A DNA stretch of 64,000 nt from Pseudomonas putida (GCF_026625125.1 NZ_CP113097.1:3472001-3536000); one strand, 5' to 3'; shown: positions 35,830 to 45,696, numbered from the stretch's first letter. Program-made: numbers and translations. Notes: generated by a model not told the origin, from the sequence alone.

Positions 35830-37533
35830 ATGATCGAGGTAACCGAGGTTTCCATTGCCGAGCTGCGCGATGCGCTCGAACAGGGCCGCACGACGGCGGT
35901 CGAGCTGGTCAAGGCCTACCTGGCGCGCATCGACGCCTACGATGGAGCCGATACCCCCACTGCGCTGAACGCTGTGGTCGTACGCAACCCCGAGGCGATC
36001 AAGGAGGCCGAGGCGTCCGACGCGCGCCGCGCCCGCGGCGAACTGCTCGGCCCGCTCGACGGCATCCCTTACACCGCCAAGGACAGCTACCTGGTCAAGG
36101 GCCTGACCGCGGCATCCGGCAGCCCGGCGTTCAAGGACCTGGTAGCCCAGCGCGACGCGTTCACCGTCGAGCGCCTGCGCGCCGGCGGCGCCATCTGCCT
36201 GGGCAAGACCAACATGCCGCCCATGGCCAACGGTGGCATGCAGCGCGGCGTCTATGGCCGTGCCGAAAGCCCATACAACGCCAACTACCTGACCGCACCG
36301 TTCGCCTCCGGCTCATCCAACGGCGCCGGCACCGCCACCGCTGCCAGCTTCAGCGCCTTCGGCCTGGCCGAGGAAACCTGGTCCAGTGGCCGTGGCCCGG
36401 CCTCCAACAACGGCCTGTGCGCCTACACCCCTTCGCGCGGGGTCATTTCGGTGCGCGGCAACTGGCCGCTGACACCGACCATGGACGTGGTAGTGCCTTT
36501 CGCCCGCACCATGGCCGACCTGCTGGAAGTGCTCGATGTGGTGGTTGCCGACGATGCCGACAAGCGCGGCGACCTCTGGCGCCTGCAGCCTTGGGTGCCA
36601 ATCCCGGCGGCCTCTTCGGTCCGCCCGGCGTCCTACCTGGACCTGGCGGTTGACGCCAGCGCGCTCAAGGGCAAGCGTTTCGGCGTACCGCGCATGTACA
36701 TCAATGCCGACCCCGAGGCCGGCTCGTCCGAAAAACCTGGCATCGGTGGCCCGACCGGCCAGCGCATCAACACCCGTGCCACGGTCATCGAGCTGTGGCA
36801 ACAGGCGCGCCAGGCCTTGGAAGCAGCGGGCGCGGAAGTGGTCGAGGTGGATTTCCCGCTGGTCTCCAACTGCGAGGGCGATCGCCCCGGCGCACCGACC
36901 GTGTACAACCGCGGCATCGTCAGCAAGGCGTTCCTGCATGACGAGCTGTGGGAACTGTCCGGCTGGGGCTTCGACGATTTCCTGCGCGCCAATAACGACC
37001 CCAAGCTCAACCGCCTGGCCGATGTCGACGGCCCGCTGATTTTCCCCCACGACCCAGGCACCCTGCCCAACCGTGAAGACGACCTGGCCGCCGGCATGGA
37101 CGAGTACGTCAACATGGCCAAACGCGGCTTGAAGGGCTGGGACCAGATCGAAACCCTGCCAGACGGGCTGCGCGGCCTGGAAAAGACGCGCAAACTGGAC
37201 CTGGAAGACTGGATGGACGCTCAAGGCCTCGATGCGGTGCTGTTCCCCACCGTAGCCGATGTTGGCCCGGCCGACGCCGACGTGAACCCAGCCTCGGCGG
37301 ACATCGCCTGGAGCAACGGTATCTGGGTGGCCAACGGCAACCTCGCCATTCGCCATCTGGGCGTGCCGACCGTCACCGTGCCAATGGGCGTGATGGCTGA
37401 CATCGGCATGCCGGTGGGGCTGACATTCGCCGGGCGTGCCTACAGCGACAATGCACTGCTGAGTTTTGCCGCGGCCTTTGAGGCGACCGGCTCACGCCGC
37501 ATGGTGCCGCCGCGTACACCGGCTCTGGGGTGA
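35830..37533 (+). CDS. Amidase-signature family hydrolase
   Basis: The 567-residue enzyme has the Ser-cisSer-Lys triad: Lys84 in YTAKDSY, Ser162 in ASGSSNGAG and Ser186 in EETWSSGRGPAS, with the usual 24-residue gap between the serines. It hydrolyses a carboxamide, substrate unknown. The signature around Ser186 departs from the normal GTDTGGSIR-type sequence, so it is a divergent member. No signal peptide is seen, so it is cytoplasmic. The ATG at 35830 gives a normal start; a longer frame from 35713 adds unrelated sequence. It stands alone on this strand and converges on the chemoreceptor gene. Confidence 0.85.
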   Translation: MIEVTEVSIAELRDALEQGRTTAVELVKAYLARIDAYDGADTPTALNAVVVRNPEAIKEAEASDARRARGELLGPLDGIPYTAKDSYLVKGLTAASGSPAFKDLVAQRDAFTVERLRAGGAICLGKTNMPPMANGGMQRGVYGRAESPYNANYLTAPFASGSSNGAGTATAASFSAFGLAEETWSSGRGPASNNGLCAYTPSRGVISVRGNWPLTPTMDVVVPFARTMADLLEVLDVVVADDADKRGDLWRLQPWVPIPAASSVRPASYLDLAVDASALKGKRFGVPRMYINADPEAGSSEKPGIGGPTGQRINTRATVIELWQQARQALEAAGAEVVEVDFPLVSNCEGDRPGAPTVYNRGIVSKAFLHDELWELSGWGFDDFLRANNDPKLNRLADVDGPLIFPHDPGTLPNREDDLAAGMDEYVNMAKRGLKGWDQIETLPDGLRGLEKTRKLDLEDWMDAQGLDAVLFPTVADVGPADADVNPASADIAWSNGIWVANGNLAIRHLGVPTVTVPMGVMADIGMPVGLTFAGRAYSDNALLSFAAAFEATGSRRMVPPRTPALG

Positions 37534-37535
37534 GG

Positions 37536-37592
37536 ATGGCCTGAAAGGCCATTTGCTTATCCACCCTTGGATCGAGCGCCGCTTCGGCGCTC
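37536..37592. terminator. Double palindrome between amidase and chemoreceptor genes
   Basis: ATGGCCT-GAA-AGGCCAT (37536-37552) is followed by TT and serves as the amidase terminator. A second hairpin, GAGCGCCG-CTT-CGGCGCTC (37574-37592), lies on the chemoreceptor side. The pair resembles a REP doublet between convergent genes. Confidence 0.6.
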
Positions 37593-37649
37593 GGTTCGCG
37601 GCGCACCGCAAACGCCAAGCCCCTCTAAATGGCCACGCGAGTCGCCGGA

Positions 37650-39536
37650 CTACTTCTCGATACAGAAGCTCGCCACCAATCTGCGCAGCTCCCCCGAACG
37701 CCCGTCCAACCTTTCACACACCCCCAGGGTCTGCTCTTGGCCCGCCTGCACATGCTGATTGAGCGTGACGATTTCGCCCACTTCCCGACTGATTGACTCG
37801 ACCACCGCACGTTGCTGATCCGTGGCTGCTGCGACGGACTGATTCATGTCATCGATATCAGCCAAACGCCCTATCACTGCGTCGATACCTTCGCAGGCCT
37901 GAGCGATGACGTGAACACTGCGTTCAGCGTGGCGATGGCTGGCAACCATCGAGGCAATCGACGCTTGGGCGCCGACCTGCAGCGATTCGATCATGGCGTG
38001 GATCTCCTTGGCCGACCCTTGGCTGCGATGCGCCAGTTGGCGCACCTCGTCCGCTACCACCGCAAAACCTCGGCCAGACTCCCCTGCTCGCGCAGCTTCA
38101 ATGGCTGCGTTGAGTGCCAGCAAATTGGTCTGTTGGGCGATGCTGTGAATCACTTCAAGGATACGGCCGATGGCTTCAGTCTGGTCACCCAATTGCTCCA
38201 TGCTCGCGCGGGCGGTTTCAACCTGGGCGGCGAGCGCATCCAGTGCCGTGGAGCCATCGCTGAGAATACGCTGGCCCTGCTCGGCCTGGTTGCGCGCCGC
38301 AGCACTCTGTACCGAAACATTCGCGGCATTGCCGGCGATTTCCTGGGCGGCAGCACCCAATTGCTCGATGGCAGCGGCAACCGTGTCGCTGCGCTGTAGC
38401 AGTTCGCTGGACTGGCGCAGGGTAGCCTGGCTGGCCTGGACCACACTGCGCGCACCTTCATCGACGCCGACACTGCCACTGGCGACCAGGCCGATGGTGC
38501 GCTGCATGCGCTCGACGAAAAGGTTGAACGACTTGGCCAGTTGGGCCAGTTCATCTCGGCCGGTGGCAGGCAGGCGCTGGGTAAGGTCGCCCTCACCGTT
38601 GGCGATGTCCTGCATGGCGACGTTCATACGCAGCAGCGGCTTTAGCAGCATACGCAACAGTGCACCGAGGGCGAGCATGACCAACAGCACTGACACCAGC
38701 ATGGCGATCAACGCCGAACCGCTGAAGTCGCGCAATTGCTGGTAAGCCAGGTCACGATCCACCGAAAGCCCGACGTACCAGTCGGCACCCGGCAGCCCCG
38801 GTACCGGGACGAAGGTATCGATGCGAACCTGGCCATCGACCTCGTGCTCTTGCAGATCACGACTGACTTTCAGGGTGTGCCCCCGGTCCAGTTCGTCGAG
38901 ACGCCGGTTGATCAGGTCCGTCTGGGGATGCACCAGGATTTTCCCGGCGCCATTGACCAGGTAGGCGTAGCCTTTGCCTTGCAGGTCGACGCTGCCGATG
39001 ATCTGGACCAGGGTATCGATCGGCATACCCGCGCCCACCGCGCCAAGCAACGCACCGGCACGCGCTACCGGGGCAGCGGCAGCCATGATCATCTCCTGGG
39101 TAGCGGCATTGACATAGGGCTCGGTGAGCACGCTGTCATTGCGCGCCTGCACACGCTGGTACCAGTCGCGCTGGCGAGCATCGTACCCGGCGGGCATATC
39201 CTGCTGCGGGCGAATGCTGAAACTGCCATCGGCGCGCGCCAGATACACCATATTGAAGGTGTTTTTCAGCACATCCTGGCCGAATGCCTGCTCGACGGCC
39301 GCCTCGCTGGTATCGTCGGCCAGGCGTTGTGCCAGGCTTTCCACCAGCAGTACTCGCCCGCCCAGCCAGTTGTGAACGCTGTCGGCGGCCAGGGCGCCAA
39401 CCTCGCGCAGCTGGCTTTGCAGCTCCCGAGCAAGCAGGCGCTTTTGCCAGATGTAGTTGTACAGGGTGAACGATGCGAAGGCGCTGACCACGACCAAGGC
39501 CGCGGCCAACAGAATCTTGTGGCTGAATTTCATCAT
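37650..39536 (-). CDS. Methyl-accepting chemotaxis protein, dCache_1 sensor
   Basis: The 628-residue receptor has a membrane span (about 8-27), a periplasmic dCache_1 domain (about 30-275), a second span (about 280-302), HAMP, and a signalling domain whose hairpin tip reads [20 protein letters not shown]. The sensor shares Tyr118, Arg123, Trp125, Tyr126 and Tyr141 with the amino-acid-binding motif of PctA-type receptors. However, the Asp that binds the amino group is Gly170, and a nearby Asp is Asn143. It may detect something other than a standard amino acid. It is downstream of the ABC transporter genes on the same strand, and both may serve one ligand. TTG at 39539 and ATG at 39533 are alternative starts. 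Confidence 0.88.
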   Translation of the reverse strand: MMKFSHKILLAAALVVVSAFASFTLYNYIWQKRLLARELQSQLREVGALAADSVHNWLGGRVLLVESLAQRLADDTSEAAVEQAFGQDVLKNTFNMVYLARADGSFSIRPQQDMPAGYDARQRDWYQRVQARNDSVLTEPYVNAATQEMIMAAAAPVARAGALLGAVGAGMPIDTLVQIIGSVDLQGKGYAYLVNGAGKILVHPQTDLINRRLDELDRGHTLKVSRDLQEHEVDGQVRIDTFVPVPGLPGADWYVGLSVDRDLAYQQLRDFSGSALIAMLVSVLLVMLALGALLRMLLKPLLRMNVAMQDIANGEGDLTQRLPATGRDELAQLAKSFNLFVERMQRTIGLVASGSVGVDEGARSVVQASQATLRQSSELLQRSDTVAAAIEQLGAAAQEIAGNAANVSVQSAAARNQAEQGQRILSDGSTALDALAAQVETARASMEQLGDQTEAIGRILEVIHSIAQQTNLLALNAAIEAARAGESGRGFAVVADEVRQLAHRSQGSAKEIHAMIESLQVGAQASIASMVASHRHAERSVHVIAQACEGIDAVIGRLADIDDMNQSVAAATDQQRAVVESISREVGEIVTLNQHVQAGQEQTLGVCERLDGRSGELRRLVASFCIEK

Positions 39537-39637
39537 CAAGGCTCTAAAAAGGGCCGCGCAGCCAACCCTGCGCGGCCAAACACGCTCTACGCCATTTGCG
39601 GCCCCAGGAGCGCGAGGACGCGAATGCTGGCAGCGTC

Positions 39638-40357
39638 TCAGGCGACCCGCCCTCCCAGGTACAGTTCGCTGACTTGCGGGTCGTGCATCAGCTCCCGAGC
39701 ATTGCCGGTCAACGCTACACTGCCCATCGACAGCACGTAGGCACGGTCGGAGATGCGCAGCGCCTCCATCGCGTTCTGCTCCACCATCAGGATGGTCACG
39801 CCTTCCTGATCGCGGACCTGCTGGATGGCTTCGAACACTTCCAGCAGCACTTTGGGCGACAGGCCTGCCGAAGGTTCATCGAGCAGCAGCAGGCTAGGCC
39901 TGGGCATCAGGGCCCGGGCCAGGGCGAGGATCTGCCGCTCACCACCGGACATGGATGCCGCGGGTGCGTTGAACTTCTTGGCCAGGATCGGGTAGGCCGT
40001 GCACAGTTCATCGATACGTCGCTGGTTGTCCTGGGGCCGCTGATAGTGCCCGCCCACATGGAGATTTTCGCGGATGCTCAGGCTGGCGAAGACGTTGTCG
40101 GTCTGCGGCACGAAGCCAACCCGGCAACGGCGGATCTTCTGATGCACGGGTACCCGCGACACGTCCTGCCCCTGCAGCAGGATCTGCCCCTTGCGCGGCA
40201 GCAGGTAACCGGCAATGGTTTTGAGCAAGGTGCTCTTGCCGCAACCATTGGGGCCCAGCAAGGTAACGATTTCCTTCTGTTCGGCATGCAATGTCATGCC
40301 GCGCAGGATGTCCACCTCGGCGGTGTAGCCGGCGACGACGTCCTTCACTTCGATCAT
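39638..40357 (-). CDS. livF: HAAT ABC transporter ATP-binding protein (LivF-like)
   Basis: The 239-residue ATPase has Walker [10 protein letters not shown], the signature [16 protein letters not shown], Walker [15 protein letters not shown] and the switch His-equivalent region MVEQN, all typical of LivF. It powers a branched-chain-amino-acid-type importer with LivG. Its ATG overlaps the livG stop by four bases. It is the last of five transporter genes; the chemoreceptor gene follows about 100 bp later. Confidence 0.9.
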   Translation of the reverse strand: MIEVKDVVAGYTAEVDILRGMTLHAEQKEIVTLLGPNGCGKSTLLKTIAGYLLPRKGQILLQGQDVSRVPVHQKIRRCRVGFVPQTDNVFASLSIRENLHVGGHYQRPQDNQRRIDELCTAYPILAKKFNAPAASMSGGERQILALARALMPRPSLLLLDEPSAGLSPKVLLEVFEAIQQVRDQEGVTILMVEQNAMEALRISDRAYVLSMGSVALTGNARELMHDPQVSELYLGGRVA

Positions 40358-41154
40358 GGCGCGTTCTCCTCGAGGGCTTGCGGGCTGTGACGGCCACCCA
40401 GATAGGCCTGGATCACCCGCGCGTTGGAGGCCAGTTTGTCGGGCCTGCAGCTAGCGACGATCTCGCCGCGGTCCAGGACTACGCAGCGGCTGCAGACATC
40501 GCGGATGAAGTGCATGTCATGCTCGACGATCACCAGCGTCATGCCTTGGGCATTGAGGCGTTTGAGCGCCTCCACCAGGTCACGGCGCAGGTTGGGGTGC
40601 ACCCCGGCGGTAGGCTCGTCGAGCAGCACCAGTTCAGGCTCGCCCATCAAGGCGCAGACAATGCCCAGCAGTTTCTTCTGCCCGCCCGACAGCGCCGCAG
40701 CCGGCAGGTCGCGCACAGGGCTGAGCAGCAACTCATCGATCAGCCGCTCGGCCTTGGCCCGCGCCTGCTCCTCGGCCCGGCGCAGCGCCGGAAGGCCGAG
40801 CAAGGTGGCGAGCACACCGTGCTGGCGAGTGCTGGCAGCCATCGCCACCTCGATTACCGACATCTTGGTGGGCATGGAAGGCAGCTGAAATGTCCGGGCA
40901 ATGCCGTGGCGGACAATACGATGGGCCTGCAGCCGCTCGATACGCCGTGCCCCCAGCGCAATGGCGCCGCCATCGACCGCTTCAAAACCCGTGATGCAAT
41001 TGAGCAAGGTGCTTTTACCGGAGCCGTTGGGCCCGAGCAGGCCGACGATTTCGCCGCGCTGCACGTTGAAGCTGACGTCACGCAGCACCTGGTTGCCGCC
41101 AAAGGCCTTGGCTACCGACTGCACGTTGAGCAGGTATTGGCGCGAAGCACTCAT
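40354..41154 (-). CDS. livG: HAAT ABC transporter ATP-binding protein (LivG-like)
   Basis: The 266-residue ATPase has Walker A GPNGSGKST, signature ALSGGQKKLLGIVCAL, Walker B LVLLDEPTAGVHPN and VEHDM, all LivG-like. The C-terminal extension VIQAYLGG is the usual LivG ending. It overlaps livM and livF by four bases on each side, so the ABC genes are translationally coupled. Confidence 0.9.
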   Translation of the reverse strand: MSASRQYLLNVQSVAKAFGGNQVLRDVSFNVQRGEIVGLLGPNGSGKSTLLNCITGFEAVDGGAIALGARRIERLQAHRIVRHGIARTFQLPSMPTKMSVIEVAMAASTRQHGVLATLLGLPALRRAEEQARAKAERLIDELLLSPVRDLPAAALSGGQKKLLGIVCALMGEPELVLLDEPTAGVHPNLRRDLVEALKRLNAQGMTLVIVEHDMHFIRDVCSRCVVLDRGEIVASCRPDKLASNARVIQAYLGGRHSPQALEENAP

Positions 41155-42017
41155 GCGATCTTCCTTACTTTTTCGGGGATCAGACCTTCACTGCGCCACA
41201 TCAGGCAAGCCAGCAGGATCGCGCCGATCAGGCCCAGGCGCAGGGCGCCGGCAAGGTCGGAGTCAAAACCCAGGTGATCCTTGGCGAACGGCACCAGGCT
41301 ATAGGCGGCCTGGACCAGGAACACCCCCAGCAATACGCCGCGCAGGTTGCCCAGGCCACCGATCATCAACATGGTCCAGAGCAGGAACGTCTCGGAGGCG
41401 AGCAGGTAGTCAGGGCCGACATAACTCATGAAATGGGCGTACAGCGAACCGGCGACAGCGGTGAGCGCAGCGCTGGCCATGATCGCCCGCGACTTCAGTG
41501 AGGTCAGGTCGTACCCCATGCAGGCGGCCAGTTGCGGTTCTTCGCGCATCAGCCGCAGCGCACGCCCGAAGCGGCCATCGGCAAGGCGCTGGCAGAGCAG
41601 CGTGGCGATACCCAGCAGCGCCAGCATCATCACCAGAAAGCCCACACCGTCGAACAGCGTAGGGATCGCACCGATGCCTTGCGCACCACCGGTAAGCCAG
41701 CCCTCGTTGGTCGCCACCACGCGCAGGATTTCGGCGATTGCCAGGGTGGCGATACCCCAATAGTCCGAAGCAAGCTTGCGCCCCAGGCGGGCCACGCACC
41801 CGCCCAACCCCATGGCCAGAAGAACACCAACGGCCATGCCGAGCCATGGCGAATAACCCGCCTGGACCGCGATGCCGGTGGCGTAGGCGCCCAGGCCGGC
41901 GAAGGCGATGTGGCCGAAATTGAGCAGGCCGCCATAGCCGGCCTGCAGGTTGAGCCCCAGTGCCATCAGGCCATAAAGGCTGGCGAAGGTAAGCGCGGAA
42001 ACCAGGAAATCAAACAC
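41151..42017 (-). CDS. livM: HAAT ABC transporter permease (LivM-like)
   Basis: The 288-residue inner-membrane protein has eight or more hydrophobic segments and the LivM signatures ALGLNLQAGYGGLLNFGHIAF near the start and GGLGNLRGVLLGV near residue 230. It is one half of the channel. The ATPase-contact loop lies around RLMREEPQLAACMGYD. It overlaps livH by eight bases and livG by four. Confidence 0.9.
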   Translation of the reverse strand: MFDFLVSALTFASLYGLMALGLNLQAGYGGLLNFGHIAFAGLGAYATGIAVQAGYSPWLGMAVGVLLAMGLGGCVARLGRKLASDYWGIATLAIAEILRVVATNEGWLTGGAQGIGAIPTLFDGVGFLVMMLALLGIATLLCQRLADGRFGRALRLMREEPQLAACMGYDLTSLKSRAIMASAALTAVAGSLYAHFMSYVGPDYLLASETFLLWTMLMIGGLGNLRGVLLGVFLVQAAYSLVPFAKDHLGFDSDLAGALRLGLIGAILLACLMWRSEGLIPEKVRKIA

Positions 42018-42903
42018 GGCGCACCTCCCGGTCGAACAGGCCGTAGGGCTTGAACAGCAAAGCCAGCAGCAGGATCAGGAACGCAGCGCCGCTGATGTAG
42101 GACACCGGCAGGAAAGCCATCTCTCGGCCCACCAGCCAGCCGACGTTCAGGTTGGTGACCAGGGTTTCGGTGAAGGCGATCAACAAGGCGCCGGCGACCG
42201 CCCCCATGGGGTTGCCAAGGCCACCGAGGATGGCCGCCGCGAATACTGGCAGGAGCAGGTCATGCCCCAGGTTTATGTGGGCACCGGTGGACAGTGCCAG
42301 CAGGCCGCCGCCCAGCCCGGCGATGGCACCACTGGCGAAGGTCACCATCAGGGTTATGCGGGCAGCGTGCAGGCCACTGGCGTTGGCCAGTGCCGGGTTG
42401 CCGGCCAGCGCGCGCATGGCACGCCCCAAGCGGGTGTGAAACAGTGCCATGGTGAACACCGCCAGCAGAACGAGGGTGGTGGCGAAGAAGTACAGTTGGG
42501 TGTGGGTGATGCGCGCATCGCCCAACAGGATCGGCGCCGTCAGGGGTAGCTCGAACATCCTTGGAAAAGTACCCGCGCTGCCCTGCAGCGCAGCGACCAG
42601 CAGCATGGCAATGGCCAGCGAGCCGATCATCGCGATGGCCGGGCCACTTTGGAGCAGACGCTGGAACACCAGGCGCTGCAGCGCCAGGGTCAGGGCACCG
42701 ACCAGCAGTGCGGCGAGCAGCAAGGCCAACGGCAAGGCCGCGCCAGCGGCGCCAAGGCCATAGGTGAGGTAGGCACCCAGCATCGCGTACTGGACGTGGG
42801 CAATATTGGGAAACTTGACTAGGCCATACACCAGGCTGAGGCCGAAGGCGATCAGCGCCAGGTCGGTTGCCCGCAGCAAGGTATCGATCAGGAACTGCAA
42901 CAT
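42010..42903 (-). CDS. livH: HAAT ABC transporter permease (LivH-like)
   Basis: The 297-residue permease has about eight hydrophobic segments, the LivH start ALIAFGLSLVYGLVKFPNIAH and the coupling-loop region RAMRALAGNPALANASGLH. It forms the channel with LivM. GGAG eight bases upstream selects the ATG at 42903; a GTG at 42912 directly abuts this ribosome binding site and is unlikely. A 9-bp hairpin separates it from the binding-protein gene. Confidence 0.9.
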   Translation of the reverse strand: MLQFLIDTLLRATDLALIAFGLSLVYGLVKFPNIAHVQYAMLGAYLTYGLGAAGAALPLALLLAALLVGALTLALQRLVFQRLLQSGPAIAMIGSLAIAMLLVAALQGSAGTFPRMFELPLTAPILLGDARITHTQLYFFATTLVLLAVFTMALFHTRLGRAMRALAGNPALANASGLHAARITLMVTFASGAIAGLGGGLLALSTGAHINLGHDLLLPVFAAAILGGLGNPMGAVAGALLIAFTETLVTNLNVGWLVGREMAFLPVSYISGAAFLILLLALLFKPYGLFDREVRRV

Positions 42904-42932
42904 GGAAAACACTCCGCAAGAGCAGGCTCAAG

Positions 42933-42954
42933 CCCGCCCGGCGAGCCGGGCGGG
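42933..42954 (-). other. Intercistronic hairpin between binding-protein gene and livH
   Basis: CCCGCCCGG pairs with CCGGGCGGG around CGAG, 13 bases after the binding-protein stop. Such hairpins between a periplasmic binding protein gene and its permease genes often stabilise the upstream message and lower downstream expression. Confidence 0.6.
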
Positions 42955-42966
42955 GGTATCGCGTAC

Positions 42967-44085
42967 TTATCGAGGGACGACTTTGCCGCCGTCATACTTG
43001 AGCTTGGCGTAGGGCGGGTCGAGCCGCTGGCGGCCGTCGTCGAAGGCGACTGTGCCAGTCACGCCGTCATAGCCCTTGCCCACCTCCTTGAGGGCAGCCT
43101 GTACTGCGGCCGGCTCGGTGCTGCCGGCCTTTTCGATCGCCTTGGCCGCCATCAGCACGGCGTCGTAGGCATAGCCGGTGTAGGAGGTTTTCATGCCTTC
43201 CTTGTATTTGGCGGCAAAGGCATCGGCGTAGGCCTTGCCGGTCGGGCCGACGAACGACCCGACCTCCATCCCCAGCTGGCCTTGGGCGATGTTGGCCGGG
43301 GTGTCCGACAGGCTCATGGACAACAGGATCGCGTACCACGGCTGTTCACGTAGCCCCAGTTCCAGTGCCTCGCGGTTGATGACCGCAGACTCCTGCCCGT
43401 AGGCGGTGTAGATGTATGCGTCCGGTTTGCTGCGGGCAATCTGTTGCAGTTCGCGGCGGTAGGTTGACTGGCCGGCGGTGTAGAGCGTCTCGTTGACGAT
43501 CTTGCCGCCGAGCTTTTCGAACTCAGCGCGGAAACCGTGGGCTACGCCTTGGCCATAGGCATTGTTCGGTGCCAGAACGGCGACGTTACGAAAGCCCAGG
43601 TCCCAGGCATCCTGGGACGAAAATTTGTTGCCCTTGTCTTCCAGGCCGATCAGGTTGAACGAGCTGCTGCCCAGGTCGCGGATCTTCACACTGGTGCTGG
43701 CGATGTTGATATGCACCACACCCTCTTTCACCAGATACTGGCCCATCGGGATGCTGATACCCGAGGAATATTCGCCGATCACTACCGGCACCTTGTCGAC
43801 GCTGACCAGCTTGCGTGCGGCGTTGATGGCGGTGGTGGGGTTGCCGCCGGAATCTTCGACGATGACGTGGAATGGCTTGCCGAGCACACCACCGTCGGCG
43901 TTGACCTTGTCTTCAGCCAGCTTCACGGCGCGGCGCACGTCTTCGCCAACGGTGGCGTTGGCGCCCGTCAGGGAGAGCACAGCGCCCATCTGCACAGCCT
44001 CAGCGGCTGACGTGAACGGGGCGGCCGTGGCCAGGGTAAAAAACATCGAAGTCGAGATAAGCATGGAGCGGAACTTGAAAGGCAT
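42967..44085 (-). CDS. HAAT ABC transporter substrate-binding protein
   Basis: The 372-residue periplasmic protein has a signal peptide (MPFKFRSMLISTSMFFTLA, cut near TSA-AEA) and a type I Peripla_BP_6 fold. VQMGAVLSLTGANATVGEDVRRA and VVIGEYSSGISIPM are the conserved ligand-lobe segments. The family imports branched-chain amino acids, amides, urea or aromatic acids; the ligand cannot be read directly. AAGGAG supports the ATG at 44085. It heads the SBP-livHMGF set, downstream of an OprD porin and upstream of a chemoreceptor, which points to one nutrient. Confidence 0.88.
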   Translation of the reverse strand: MPFKFRSMLISTSMFFTLATAAPFTSAAEAVQMGAVLSLTGANATVGEDVRRAVKLAEDKVNADGGVLGKPFHVIVEDSGGNPTTAINAARKLVSVDKVPVVIGEYSSGISIPMGQYLVKEGVVHINIASTSVKIRDLGSSSFNLIGLEDKGNKFSSQDAWDLGFRNVAVLAPNNAYGQGVAHGFRAEFEKLGGKIVNETLYTAGQSTYRRELQQIARSKPDAYIYTAYGQESAVINREALELGLREQPWYAILLSMSLSDTPANIAQGQLGMEVGSFVGPTGKAYADAFAAKYKEGMKTSYTGYAYDAVLMAAKAIEKAGSTEPAAVQAALKEVGKGYDGVTGTVAFDDGRQRLDPPYAKLKYDGGKVVPR

Positions 44086-44277
44086 AACTGTCTCCTTGGA
44101 ATGATCGTGACGGCGTCGCCGTCGCTCACTGCGTCATGCAGCCCCCTTGCGCCAGCGGGGCAAAACAGCTCAAGCACCGATGCTCCCTGAGTCGCTCGTG
44201 GCAAATCACGGACGCACCGCTCCGGTCCTCCCGAGGGTTGCGGAAGGAGGAAAATTCATGGCATCGCTTCGAAGCCC

Positions 44278-45567
44278 TTACCAGATAGGCAGGGTGTAAC
44301 TGACGGTCAGGCGGTTGTGGTCGATATCGCCCAGTACGTCGCTGCGCAGTACGCCGTTGCGCCAGGCAACGCCCACGCCTTTCAATGGCCCGCCCTGCAC
44401 CACATAGCTCAGCACGATGTCGCGCTCCCACTCTTCACGATCGGAACCAACGGCAGTCTTGATCTGGTCGCCCTTGAGCCAGGTGACGCTGGCGTTCAAG
44501 CCTGGCACGCCGAGCGCGGCGAAGTCATAGGCGTAGCCGCCCAGGATGGTGCGCTCACCCGCATAGGTGAAGTTCTGCACCAGGCTGTCGGTGATCACAT
44601 ACGTGCTGGTGCCGCCTGCGCCCTCATTGGCCAGGCCGCCCTGGTTCAACTGGGTGAAGACGCTGTCGTCCGACACCTGCTGGTACCCCAGCGTCAGGGC
44701 ATGGCCGCTCAGGGCGTAGGTGAACTTGGCGCTCCAGGTCGAGTTGTCCAGTTCGCCATCGTTGCCACTGCCGTTGGTCGATGCCAGGTAGCCTGCCGCA
44801 CGGTCGGCATTCTTGCCATCAGAGGTGGTGCGGAAGTAGCGCAGGTCGGTCTTGAGCACGCCAGGGCCCAGTGCCAGGCTGTGCAGCGCACCGATGAAGT
44901 GCTGATCGTAATAGTCTTCGAGGTTGGCGAAGTAATACTGCAGGGTCAGGTCCTTGATGCCTTTGTAGTCGCCCCCGGCGAACCGCAGATGGTTGCTTTG
45001 CTGGCTGCCACCGGCGATAGACATGCCGGTGAAGTTGCTCGACATACGGCCCACGACATGCTCGATCTGGCCGCCAGTGAGCGTCAGGTTATCGATCTCG
45101 TTGCTGGTGATCTGCCCGCCTTCGAACAACTGCGGCAGCATGCGGCCGTCGTTCGACCAGAGGATAGGCAGCTTCGGCGTGAGGATGCCGTAGCGGGCCT
45201 CGGTCTTGGAAAGGCGCATCTTGCCGGTCAGGCCACCGCGGCTGAAGTTGTCCACCGCCTCGCCGTCGCTGTCGGCCGGGAAAATGGACCGCGCACCGGA
45301 TGCATCCAGCTTCACGCCCAAGGTGTAGGTGGCATCTACCCCGAAGCCGACCACGCCCTGGGTGAAACCGGATTGCACGTTGAGCAGGAAGGCTTGGCCC
45401 CACTCGTCCTGGGTCTGGGTATCGGTGTCCCGGAAATCGTGGTTGAAATAGAAGTTGCGTAGCTCCAGCTTTGCCGTGCTGTCTTCGATGAACCCTGCGG
45501 CAAGCGCCTGCCCGCCGCAACTCCCCATGGCCGCAAGAATGGCCATATTCAATAGTTTTCTCTGCAT
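44278..45567 (-). CDS. OprD-family outer-membrane porin
   Basis: The 429-residue protein has a signal peptide (MQRKLLNMAILAAMGSCG, cut near ALA) and an 18-strand OprD-type barrel, starting AGFIEDSTAKLELRNFYFNHDF and ending NRLTVSYTLPIW, with a terminal aromatic residue as needed for barrel insertion. OprD/OccD or OccK channels let small carboxylates or amino acids pass. AGGGAGAG precedes the ATG. It lies upstream of the ABC importer on the same strand, 192 bp away, and probably supplies that transporter. Confidence 0.88.
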   Translation of the reverse strand: MQRKLLNMAILAAMGSCGGQALAAGFIEDSTAKLELRNFYFNHDFRDTDTQTQDEWGQAFLLNVQSGFTQGVVGFGVDATYTLGVKLDASGARSIFPADSDGEAVDNFSRGGLTGKMRLSKTEARYGILTPKLPILWSNDGRMLPQLFEGGQITSNEIDNLTLTGGQIEHVVGRMSSNFTGMSIAGGSQQSNHLRFAGGDYKGIKDLTLQYYFANLEDYYDQHFIGALHSLALGPGVLKTDLRYFRTTSDGKNADRAAGYLASTNGSGNDGELDNSTWSAKFTYALSGHALTLGYQQVSDDSVFTQLNQGGLANEGAGGTSTYVITDSLVQNFTYAGERTILGGYAYDFAALGVPGLNASVTWLKGDQIKTAVGSDREEWERDIVLSYVVQGGPLKGVGVAWRNGVLRSDVLGDIDHNRLTVSYTLPIW

Positions 45568-45676
45568 GTGAAGCGACTCTCCCTTGTACGTTGCTTTTTT
45601 TAGGACGCACGCCCCCGCGGGGCTGCCATGGCAAGGCAGGCCCGGGGCACGAATACGGAGTGGCGACAGATAGAAC

Positions 45677-45696
45677 CCGGAGCGCGAAGGCTCCGG
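45677..45696 (-). terminator. Terminator-like hairpin after the MHS symporter gene
   Basis: CCGGAGC pairs with GCTCCGG around six bases, ten bases after the stop codon on the minus strand. Confidence 0.55.

Noticed and set aside
44086..44277. Extra small gene between the OprD gene and the binding-protein gene
   Set aside because: Short frames exist, but none has a ribosome binding site or recognisable motif; the stretch probably holds the promoter of the ABC operon.
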